This document shows positions 1 through 5,455 of a DNA stretch of 7,277 bases, piece by piece; the stretch's first letter is position 1; the number at the start of each line of letters is the position of its first letter. The stretch covers positions 1 to 7,277 of the forward strand of contig CAKUMG010000272.1 in the NCBI GenBank assembly GCA_934667465.1, given 5' to 3'. The notes below the pieces were generated by a model that saw only the letters and a program-made list of their open reading frames with translations, ran no database searches and was not told the DNA's origin. Source of the stretch: an uncultured Actinoplanes sp. Lineage in GTDB: Bacteria > Actinomycetota > Actinomycetes > Mycobacteriales > Micromonosporaceae. Both the position numbers and the translations under genes were made by a program.

Positions 1-1209
1 GAGCAGCACCGAGCCCATGCCGACGACCGCGCCGACCGCCGGCGCCAGGGCCACCGTGTAGTACGCGTGGAAGATGCCCTGCATGAAGCTGAAGATCAGG
101 CCGGTGCTCAGCAGCCAGCTGCCCCAGAGGACGAGCCCGGCGCGCTGCCGGTCGGTGCGTGCCGCGCGGAACGTCAGCACCAGGCCCGCGACGAGCAGGA
201 TGAGCGCGGCCGGGATCAGCCACGAGATCTGACCGCCCTGCGAGGTGTCGAACATGCGCAGGATGCCCGTCTCGCCCCACATGCCGCCGCCAGTGCCGCC
301 GCCCCCGCCGACGCTGCCGGTCTCCTCGCCGTTGAGCCGGCCCAGGCCATTGTAGCCCAGGGTCAGCTCGAGCAGGCTGTTGTTCTGCGAGCCGCCGATG
401 TAGGGCCGCATCGACGCCGGGACCAGCTCGACGATCGCGATGTACCAGCCCGCGGAGACGACCACGGCCAGCCCGGCGAGCAGGAGCTGCACCAGGCGCT
501 TGCCGAGCTTCGGCGGGCCCGCGATCAGATAGGCCAGCGCATAGACCGGCACGACCAGCAGCGCCTGCAGCATCTTGGCCAGGAACCCGAAGCCCACGAA
601 CACGCCCGCGAGCACGAGCCACTTCGTGGAGCCCGTCTCGACCGCGCGCAGCGTCGCGTAGGCGCCGGCGACCATGAGCAGCACGAGCAGCGCGTCCGGG
701 TTGTTGAACCGGAACATCAGCACGGCGATCGGGGTGAGCGCCATCGTCAGGCCCGCGATCAGGCCGGCCACCGGTCCGAAGTGGCGCCTGACCGTGGCGA
801 AGAGCAGGCCGACGGTGGCGACCCCCATGAGCGCCTGCGGCACGAGGATGCTCCAGGAGCTGAGCCCGAAGACGCGTACGGACAAAGCCATGACCCACAG
901 CGCGGCCGGCGTCTTGTCGACGGTGATCGCGTTGGCCGCGTCGGAGGAGCCGTAGAAGAACGCCTTCCAGCTCTCCGACCCGGCCTGCACCGCCGCCGAG
1001 TAGAACGCGTTGGCCCAGCCGGAGGCGCCGAGCCCCCAGAGGTAGAGCACCGCGGTGAGCACCAGCAGCGCGAACAGCGAGGGCCGGACCCAGGCCGGAT
1101 CCTGTGCCGGGCCGCGCAGCAGCGCCGACCAGCGGGACCGGGGCGGCGCCGCGGGCGGTGGCGATTCCGCCGGCGGCGCCATCTCCGGTACGGGCAACGT
1201 GGAGGTCAT
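1..1209 (-). CDS. GT39 family (PMT/ArnT-like) membrane glycosyltransferase, C-terminus cut by window edge
   Basis: My translation of the minus strand gives 403 residues with no stop before the edge. The N-terminus is Pro/Ala-rich and cytosolic-looking (1-40). Several hydrophobic segments follow (about 43-63, 121-138, 146-166, 171-188, 197-230, 238-260, 328-347, 361-378, 382-403). The first outer loop carries D98-K99-T100-P101, the position of the conserved acidic/DKPP motif in PMT_2 proteins. The FRFNNPDALL and FHAYYTVALAP stretches are typical of actinobacterial YkcB-like GT39 proteins. A Gly-rich loop lies at 300-309. Such enzymes transfer sugars from polyprenyl-phosphate donors on the outer membrane face; the acceptor here is unknown. 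The ATG is supported by AAGGA six bases upstream. It lies 92 bp after the DAHP synthase stop, in a gap holding operator-like 11-bp repeats, so it probably has its own promoter. Family confidence is high; substrate cannot be told. Confidence 0.88.
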   Translation of the reverse strand, partial: MTSTLPVPEMAPPAESPPPAAPPRSRWSALLRGPAQDPAWVRPSLFALLVLTAVLYLWGLGASGWANAFYSAAVQAGSESWKAFFYGSSDAANAITVDKTPAALWVMALSVRVFGLSSWSILVPQALMGVATVGLLFATVRRHFGPVAGLIAGLTMALTPIAVLMFRFNNPDALLVLLMVAGAYATLRAVETGSTKWLVLAGVFVGFGFLAKMLQALLVVPVYALAYLIAGPPKLGKRLVQLLLAGLAVVVSAGWYIAIVELVPASMRPYIGGSQNNSLLELTLGYNGLGRLNGEETGSVGGGGGTGGGMWGETGILRMFDTSQGGQISWLIPAALILLVAGLVLTFRAARTDRQRAGLVLWGSWLLSTGLIFSFMQGIFHAYYTVALAPAVGAVVGMGSVLL

Positions 1210-1259
1210 GGGGATTCCTTCGGCGCGCGGGAAGCTGACTCCGGAACCCTCCCGCGCCG

Positions 1260-1303
1260 CCCTGTCGGGCCCTTGTGCCGTTCCTGTGCGCCTCCTATGA
1301 CCT
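1260..1303 (-). promoter_or_regulatory. Four 11-bp-phased CACAGGA-like direct repeats upstream of the GT39 gene (predicted response-regulator operator)
   Basis: Read on the coding (minus) strand, four consecutive 11-mers are AGGTCATAGGA, GGCGCACAGGA, ACGGCACAAGG and GCCCGACAGGG. The shared 3' heptamer is close to CACAGGA with four variable bases between copies. An 11-bp period is one helical turn and is typical of OmpR/PhoB-family operators. The same heptamer and phase recur upstream of the response regulator at 5320-5352. The farthest copy overlaps the DAHP synthase stop codon. A weak -10-like CAGCTT lies at 1232-1237, which would put the repeats at about -35 and upstream. The repeats are seen directly; the binding protein is inferred. 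Confidence 0.55.
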
Positions 1304-2363
1304 ATGCGGCGCGGCGCTTCGCGGACGCCGCGGCCAGGCGCTCCAGCACCCCGACGGTCGGGTCCCAGCCCATGCACGCGTCGGTGACGCTCCGGCCGTA
1401 CGTCAGCTCGCCGCCCAGGTCCTGCCGCCCCGGCTCGAGGAAGCTCTCCAGCATGACCCCACGGATGCCGCGCTGCCCCGCCTCGAGCTGGCCCGCGATG
1501 TCGTCCGCGACGATCGGCTGGCGCAGGTGGTCCTTGTTGCTGTTGCCGTGCGAGCAGTCGACGACGACGCGCTCGGGCAGCCCGGCGTCGCGCAGCAGGC
1601 CGAGTGCCGCCTGGACGTCCGCGGCGCTGTAGTTCGGGCCCTTGCCGCCGCGCAGCACGAGGTGGCAGTCGGGGTTGCCGGCGGTGTGCATGATCGCCGG
1701 CGTGCCGGAGACGTCGATGCCCGGGAAGACGTGCTTCGCGGCCGCGGCGTTGATCGCGTCGATGGCGGTCGCGATGCTGCCGTCGGGGCGGTTCTTCATG
1801 CCGATGGGCATCGAGAGGCCCGAGGCGAGCTGCCGGTGGACCTGCGATTCCACCGTACGGGCACCGATCGCGCCCCACGCCACGGTGTCCGCGATGTACT
1901 GCGGGGTGATCGGGTCGAGGAACTCCACGGCCACCGGCAGCTGCCGCTCGAGGACCTGCAGTAACAGCGCCCGGGCGACGCGCAGACCCGTGCTCACGTC
2001 GCCGGTGCCGTCGAGCGCCGGGTCGTTGATGAGCCCCTTCCACCCGACCGTGGAGCGCGGCTTCTCGAAGTAGACCCGCATCACGATCAGCAGGTCGTCG
2101 GCGAGCCGGCCGGCCTGCTCGTGGAGCCGGTCCGCGTACTCGGCGGCGGCGACCGGGTCGTGCACCGAGCAGGGGCCGACCACGACCAGCAGCCGGGGAT
2201 CGCGGCCGGCCAGCACGTCCTCCACCTGGCGGCGGCCGTCCAGCACGTGTGCCGACAGCTCGTGCGTCAGCGGCAGCTCGTGGTGCAGCAGCGCGGGGCT
2301 CATCAGCGGTACGACGGACTCGATGCGGTGGTCGCTGACGCGCTGCACCTCGGGGATCGTCAC
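1302..2363 (-). CDS. Type I (AroF/G/H-class) 3-deoxy-7-phosphoheptulonate (DAHP) synthase
   Basis: This 353-residue enzyme condenses phosphoenolpyruvate with erythrose 4-phosphate (EC 2.5.1.54), the first committed step to Phe, Tyr and Trp. It matches the AroG-type (class I alpha) family in length and motifs: VVGPCSVHDP (62-71), MRVYFEKPRSTVGWKG (95-110), EFLDPITPQY (147-156), GARTVESQVHR (167-177), MPIGMKN (185-191), VDCSHGNSNK (268-277), MLESFL (304-309) and SVTDACMGWD (325-334). The four metal ligands of E. coli AroG appear conserved as C65, H272, E306 and D328. The GTG start follows an AGGA-containing purine-rich stretch four bases upstream. Many actinomycetes use the unrelated type II enzyme, so a type I copy may be an additional isozyme. 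Which aromatic acid feedback-inhibits it cannot be read safely, so I assign no symbol. The upstream leader indicates attenuation by aromatic amino acids. Confidence 0.95.
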   Translation of the reverse strand: MTIPEVQRVSDHRIESVVPLMSPALLHHELPLTHELSAHVLDGRRQVEDVLAGRDPRLLVVVGPCSVHDPVAAAEYADRLHEQAGRLADDLLIVMRVYFEKPRSTVGWKGLINDPALDGTGDVSTGLRVARALLLQVLERQLPVAVEFLDPITPQYIADTVAWGAIGARTVESQVHRQLASGLSMPIGMKNRPDGSIATAIDAINAAAAKHVFPGIDVSGTPAIMHTAGNPDCHLVLRGGKGPNYSAADVQAALGLLRDAGLPERVVVDCSHGNSNKDHLRQPIVADDIAGQLEAGQRGIRGVMLESFLEPGRQDLGGELTYGRSVTDACMGWDPTVGVLERLAAASAKRRAA

Positions 2364-2426
2364 GGTGTCCTGCCCTTCTCCGCCGGCACCCGGGGCCGGC
2401 GTCCCCGAGTCTCAGGCCGGCTCGTC

Positions 2427-2461
2427 ACAAACGAAAAGGCAGCGACGTCGTGTCGCTGCCT
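2427..2461 (-). terminator. Intrinsic terminator in the DAHP synthase leader (attenuator terminator)
   Basis: On the minus strand AGGCAGCGAC (2461-2452) pairs perfectly with GTCGCTGCCT (2446-2437) around the five-base loop ACGAC. It is followed at once by TTTCGTTTGT (2436-2427). A 10-bp perfect stem plus a T-rich tract is unusual in DNA this GC-rich. It lies 64 bases before the DAHP synthase start and after the short leader ORF, so it fits premature termination rather than the end of a gene. It could also act as a hairpin that only pauses polymerase. Confidence 0.85.
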
Positions 2462-2527
2462 CTGCCGGCCCATCGGGGTGTCTCAGGTCATGAACTCATG
2501 GCCGAGGCACCGGCGGAGCCGGCCTCG
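2457..2527 (-). promoter_or_regulatory. Attenuator switch: mutually exclusive 1:2 hairpin and antiterminator pairing
   Basis: Hairpin 1:2 pairs CGAGGC+CGGC (2527-2518) with GCCG+GCCTCG (2514-2503), with loop TCC and a two-base bulge. The alternative 2:3 pairing uses TGCCTC (2509-2504) with GAGGCA (2462-2457), and GGCC (2503-2500) with GGCC (2470-2467), leaving a four-base bulge. GAGGCA includes the first bases of the terminator 5' arm, so 2:3 pairing prevents the terminator. A ribosome stalled on the Trp/Tyr/Phe codons at 2543-2529 would cover the 5' arm of hairpin 1:2 and free segment 2 for antitermination. A ribosome that reaches the TGA at 2498-2496 would cover segment 2 and allow termination. 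This is trp-operon-type logic. Pairings were found by eye; no free energies were calculated. Confidence 0.75.
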
Positions 2528-2552
2528 TAAACCACGAATACCAACGGGACAC
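2496..2552 (-). CDS. Aromatic leader peptide of the DAHP synthase attenuator
   Basis: The 18-codon ORF encodes MSRWYSWFTRPAPPVPRP and ends in TGA just before the antiterminator and terminator segments. Five adjacent codons read Trp-Tyr-Ser-Trp-Phe, so all three end products of the pathway are sampled in one run. This is expected if charged tRNA-Trp, tRNA-Tyr and tRNA-Phe are sensed together. No Shine-Dalgarno is visible. A TACCAT -10-like box at 2564-2559 places transcription start on the GTG itself, implying leaderless translation. An in-frame ATG at 2570 would add MGYHDD, including one more Tyr, and is the alternative start. Too short for homology calling; the assignment rests on position, residue content and the downstream RNA structure. 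Confidence 0.8.
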   Translation of the reverse strand: MSRWYSWFTRPAPPVPRP

Positions 2553-2558
2553 GTCGTC

Positions 2559-2589
2559 ATGGTAGCCCATGAACGACGCACCGTGTCCG
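2559..2589 (-). promoter_or_regulatory. Predicted promoter of the DAHP synthase leader transcript
   Basis: On the minus strand TACCAT (2564-2559) fits the actinobacterial TAnnnT -10 pattern. CGGACA (2589-2584) resembles TTGACA at 4 of 6 positions, with a long 19-base spacer. Counting seven bases past the -10 hexamer puts +1 at 2552, the first base of the leader GTG. Weak -35, so moderate confidence only. Confidence 0.45.
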
Positions 2590-2638
2590 TCAGCCGGGTG
2601 ATGGGCATCTGCAAGTTGCGTGTGCTGACATGAGACGC

Positions 2639-3043
2639 ATGAACGACACGAGCGCCCCGGCCCTGCTCGAAGGGCTCGCCGATCTTCCTCCGGCGGAGCG
2701 CCGCCAGGCGGTCTCGCTGGTGGTGCTCCGGGTGTGGGAGACGCCGCAGGTCCTGCTCTCCGAGATCCCCCCGACGCAGGCGCTGGCGGCGGTCGCCTCG
2801 GTCGCCGCCGGGCTGCCGGGGGCGCAGGGGCGGCCGTGGCTCGACGACCGGCTGCGGGCGGCCGCCTGCCCGCGGGTCACCAGTGACCTGGCCGGTCGCG
2901 CGCTGTGCGCCCTGGACGTGCTCGTCGGGCGGGACAGCCAGTCGGTGCCGCTGGAGCTGCACGTCTCGGACGGCGATGCGGCGGGCGCGTTACTGGACGA
3001 CCTGCGCGACGTGCTGATGGACGGGCTTCGGCTCGGCCTCTAG
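2639..3043 (+). CDS. Conserved-looking protein of unknown function, overlapping the histidine kinase 3' end
   Basis: The ORF of 134 codons has strongly G/C-biased third positions throughout, which supports real coding. I do not recognise the family. The product is soluble-looking, Leu/Ala-rich and acidic, with no signal peptide or membrane segment. Helical stretches are likely around 8-60 and 112-132, with a conserved-looking LPPAERRQAVSLVVLRVWE stretch at 16-34 and two Cys (77, 90). An alternative ATG lies nine bases upstream at 2630; neither start has a clear Shine-Dalgarno. It is divergent from the DAHP synthase leader (86 bases between the ORFs) and converges on the kinase gene with a 54-bp overlap. 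Codon 118 is TTA, the exact complement of the kinase TAA stop. No function is proposed. Confidence 0.7.
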   Translation: MNDTSAPALLEGLADLPPAERRQAVSLVVLRVWETPQVLLSEIPPTQALAAVASVAAGLPGAQGRPWLDDRLRAAACPRVTSDLAGRALCALDVLVGRDSQSVPLELHVSDGDAAGALLDDLRDVLMDGLRLGL

Positions 3044-4549
3044 GAGCTGGGGCTGCAACGGCAGCCGTACGGTGAACTCGGTCCTGCCCGGCGTGCTGCG
3101 CACACCGATGTCACCACCGTGCGCGGCGACCACGGCGTGCACGATCGACAGTCCCAGGCCGGTGCTGCCGGCGGCGCGCGAGCGGGAGCTGTCGCCGCGG
3201 GCGAAGCGCTCGAAGATGTGCGGCTGGAGCTCGGCGGGGATGCCGGGCCCGCCGTCGACCACCCGGATGGTGGCCGTGTGCGCGTCGGCACGGACCCCGG
3301 CGATGACCACCGTGCCCTCCGGCGTGTGCGTCCGCGCGTTGACCAGCAGGTTCGCGAGCACCTGGTGCAGCCGCTGCCCGTCGCCGACCACGGTCACCGG
3401 CTCCTCCGGCAGGTCGAGCTGCCAGTCGTGCCGGGGCCCGGTGGCGTGCGCGTCGCTGACCGCGTCGACCAGCAGCATCGTGAGATCCACCTGATCGTGG
3501 GCCAGCGGCCGGCCGGCGTCCAGGCGCGCGAGCAGCAGCAGATCCTCCACCAGGGCGGTCATCCGCTGCGCCTCGGACTCGACGCGGCGCAGCACGTGGG
3601 CGATCTCGTCGGGGACCGGCTGCCGGCTGCGGCGGCTCAGCTCGGCGTACCCGCGGATGGCCGCGAGCGGCGTGCGTAGCTCGTGGCTGGCGTCGGCGAC
3701 GAACTGGCGGACCTGCATCTCGCTGGCGTGCCGGGCCTCCAGCGCGTTGCCGACGTGGTCGAGCATCCGGTTGAGGGCCGCGCCGACGGCACCGACCTCG
3801 GTGTGCGGATCGGTGTCGGTCTCCGGGACCCGCTGCGCGAGCTGCACCTCGCCGCGGTCCAGCCGCAGCTCGGAGACGCGGGTCGCGGTCGCCGCCACCC
3901 GGTTGAGCGGCTTGAGCGTCCGCCGGATGATCACCGCACCGGCCCAGCCCGCGACGATCAGCGCGACGAGCACGGCCCCGCCGGTGACCGCCGCGACCTG
4001 CAGCAGCGTCGCCCGGGTGTCCTCCAGCGGCATCGCGACGATGACGACGCCGCTGCTCGTCGGGCGGGACAGCACCCGGTAGGTGCCGTACCCGCCGAGG
4101 TCCACGTCGGCCGGCTCGTCGTCGGCGGGGCGCCCGACCAGCTCGGCGACGGTCCCGGGGGCCAGATCGGTGTACCTGTTGTCGTAGCCCTCCGAGTCCA
4201 GGGCGATGCCGACGATGCCGCCGTCCACGGGGGCGCCGTCCGAGACGTTCAGCAGGATCCAGTTCAGCTGGACGCCGGGCGGGACCCGGCCGCTGCTCCA
4301 CGACCCGCCGCCGGACGGGAACGGGCTCTGTGGCGGGAAGTCGCCGCGCTGGCGGGGCTTGTTGATCGCCAGGTTCGCGGTCTCGTCGAGCCGGTCGTCG
4401 AGCTGCTGATAGAGCGTGTTGTGCAGGTAGATCTCCGCGGTGCCGCCCACCACCAGGCCCAGCACGGTGAGCAGCGCGACCATGATCGCGACGAGCCGGG
4501 TCCGCAGCGACCAGCTCGCGGGGGAGCGCCAGCGGCCGGCGGCGGCCAC
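2990..4549 (-). CDS. Sensor histidine kinase (HAMP-HisKA-HATPase)
   Basis: This is a 519-residue membrane sensor. A transmembrane segment at about 18-38 is followed by an extracytoplasmic sensor region (39-180) and a second transmembrane segment (183-208). A HAMP linker spans about 209-275. The HisKA H-box has FVADASHELRTPL with phospho-acceptor H289. The ATPase domain shows N-box residues N400/N404, G1 box VDGGPGIP (431-438), F box FERFARGD (446-453) and G2 box GSTGLGLSIV (461-470). It phosphorylates itself and then the regulator encoded one base upstream (RR stop TGA, one base, then this GTG), so the two are translationally linked. The sensor region (Pro/Gly/Ser-rich 65-92) gives no clue to the signal. 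The catalytic domain normally ends near FTVRLPL (492-498); the last 17 codons overlap the convergent gene. The layout resembles actinobacterial TrcS/PhoR-type kinases. Confidence 0.95.
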   Translation of the reverse strand: MAAAGRWRSPASWSLRTRLVAIMVALLTVLGLVVGGTAEIYLHNTLYQQLDDRLDETANLAINKPRQRGDFPPQSPFPSGGGSWSSGRVPPGVQLNWILLNVSDGAPVDGGIVGIALDSEGYDNRYTDLAPGTVAELVGRPADDEPADVDLGGYGTYRVLSRPTSSGVVIVAMPLEDTRATLLQVAAVTGGAVLVALIVAGWAGAVIIRRTLKPLNRVAATATRVSELRLDRGEVQLAQRVPETDTDPHTEVGAVGAALNRMLDHVGNALEARHASEMQVRQFVADASHELRTPLAAIRGYAELSRRSRQPVPDEIAHVLRRVESEAQRMTALVEDLLLLARLDAGRPLAHDQVDLTMLLVDAVSDAHATGPRHDWQLDLPEEPVTVVGDGQRLHQVLANLLVNARTHTPEGTVVIAGVRADAHTATIRVVDGGPGIPAELQPHIFERFARGDSSRSRAAGSTGLGLSIVHAVVAAHGGDIGVRSTPGRTEFTVRLPLQPQLLEAEPKPVHQHVAQVVQ

Positions 4550-4550
4550 G

Positions 4551-5288
4551 TCAGTCCGCCGGCTTGAGGACGTAACCCGCGCCGCGCATGGTGTGGATCA
4601 TCGGCGTGCGGCCGGCGTCGATCTTCTTGCGCAGGTAGGAGATGTACAGCTCGACGACGTTGGCCTGGCCGCCGAAGTCGTAGTTCCACACCCGGTCGAG
4701 GATCTGGGCCTTGCTGAGCACCCGGCGCGGGTTGCGCATGAGATAGCGCAGCAGCTCGAACTCGGTCGCGGTGAGGGTGACCAGCGTGTCGCCGCGGCGC
4801 ACCTCGTGGCTGTCCTCGTCGAGGCTCAGGTCGCCGACGACGAGCTGCGACTCCTGGCGCATGGGGGAGCGGCCGGTGCGGCGCATCAGGCCGCGCAGCC
4901 GGGCGACGACCTCCTCCAGGCTGAACGGCTTGGTCACGTAGTCGTCGCCGCCCGCGGTGAGCCCGGTGATCCGGTCCTCGACCGAGTCCTTTGCGGTCAG
5001 GAACAGCACCGGCACGCCGGGGGACTCGCCGCGCAGCCGGCGCAGCACCTCGAGCCCGTCGATGTCGGGCAGCATCATGTCGAGGATGACGGCGTCGGGC
5101 CGGAAGTCCCGGGCGGCACGCACCGCGCCGAGCCCGTCGCCCGCGCTGCGGACCTCCCAGCCCTCGTAGCGCAACGCCATGCTGAGCAGCTCCGCGAGGG
5201 TCGCCTCGTCGTCGACCACGAGGACGCGGACCGGGCTGCCGTCGGGCCGCCGGAGTTCGCTGCCGAGCTCTGCATTCGCCATCGTCAT
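4551..5288 (-). CDS. OmpR/PhoP-family response regulator
   Basis: This 245-residue regulator has an N-terminal receiver and a winged-helix DNA-binding domain. The receiver (about 20-133) has the acidic pair D26/D27, phospho-acceptor D70 in VILDMMLP, T98 in LFLTAKD and K120 in VTKPF. The effector domain (about 148-243) contains LTATEFELLRYLM, the wing region VWNYDFGGQANVVELYISY and terminal MRGAGYVLKP, close in style to mycobacterial PhoP/TrcR-type regulators. I chose the ATG at 5288 because the alignable protein begins near residue 20 from there; upstream extension is low-complexity and runs through the promoter. No good Shine-Dalgarno precedes it. A GACAGT -10-like box at 5295-5300 would start transcription at the ATG, so the mRNA may be leaderless. 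Three 11-bp-phased half-sites lie 32-64 bases upstream, implying autoregulation. The histidine kinase follows directly. Confidence 0.95.
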   Translation of the reverse strand: MTMANAELGSELRRPDGSPVRVLVVDDEATLAELLSMALRYEGWEVRSAGDGLGAVRAARDFRPDAVILDMMLPDIDGLEVLRRLRGESPGVPVLFLTAKDSVEDRITGLTAGGDDYVTKPFSLEEVVARLRGLMRRTGRSPMRQESQLVVGDLSLDEDSHEVRRGDTLVTLTATEFELLRYLMRNPRRVLSKAQILDRVWNYDFGGQANVVELYISYLRKKIDAGRTPMIHTMRGAGYVLKPAD

Positions 5289-5294
5289 GGCCCC

Positions 5295-5352
5295 ACTGTC
5301 GCGGGCGCCGCTTTGCGGCACCTTTCCACTTCCTGTGTAGCACCTGTGTGTC
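5295..5352 (-). promoter_or_regulatory. Response-regulator promoter with three 11-bp-phased CACAGGW half-sites
   Basis: On the minus strand the consecutive 11-mers are GACACACAGGT, GCTACACAGGA and AGTGGAAAGGT (5352-5320). Their heptamers match those upstream of the GT39 gene. Period and core resemble the mycobacterial PhoP TCACAGC-N4 direct repeat. A weak -10-like GACAGT (5300-5295) puts +1 on the ATG and the repeats at -32 to -64, where a PhoB/OmpR-type activator would contact RNA polymerase. Between them sits a perfect hairpin palindrome, GCCGC-aaa-GCGGC (5319-5307), of unknown role. Confidence 0.55.
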
Positions 5353-5367
5353 TCGAACCCGGTCCGC

Positions 5368-5392
5368 GTCCGATTAACGCGTGTCCGATTAA
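5368..5392. repeat. Direct repeat GTCCGATTAA, two copies with 15-bp period, in the divergent promoter region
   Basis: GTCCGATTAA occurs at 5368-5377 and again at 5383-5392, separated by CGCGT. This stretch and the following TACCTAAAA form the most AT-rich patch in the window, between the response regulator (minus) and the small membrane protein gene (plus). That suggests a promoter or operator for one or both genes. The 15-bp spacing differs from the 11-bp half-sites next door, so a different protein may bind. I cannot assign -35/-10 boxes confidently on either strand. Confidence 0.5.
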
Positions 5393-5455
5393 TACCTAAA
5401 AGCGTTGAATGCGCAAGGTGCGCGCCGTACGGGCGGCCGAAGGGGTGGGAGAACA

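Noticed and set aside
67..1632. Long plus-strand open frame (521 codons) and further plus-strand frames across 1-2360
   Set aside because: It is antisense to the GT39 and DAHP synthase genes, which show clear family motifs; the translation is Arg/Ala/Glu/Gln-rich low-complexity typical of shadow frames in high-GC DNA.
2382..2400. GCCGGC-7-GCCGGC hairpin before the DAHP synthase ribosome binding site as a second regulatory switch
   Set aside because: GCCGGC is self-complementary and common in this GC-rich DNA; without a partner alternative structure it may be chance.
2483..2560. Alternative leader peptide from ATG at 2560 (Arg/Gly/Leu-rich, ending HEFMT)
   Set aside because: It lacks aromatic codons before the hairpins and has no visible ribosome binding site; the GTG frame at 2552 places Trp-Tyr-Ser-Trp-Phe exactly where attenuation requires.
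2427..2630. T-box or tryptophan riboswitch as an alternative for the DAHP synthase leader
   Set aside because: I see no T-box core or specifier stem, and the leader ORF plus competing hairpins explain the region better.
3111..4567. Long frames opposite or in another frame of the histidine kinase and regulator genes
   Set aside because: Shadow frames with compositionally biased Arg/Ala/Gly/Pro products and no motifs; the kinase frame carries all expected boxes.
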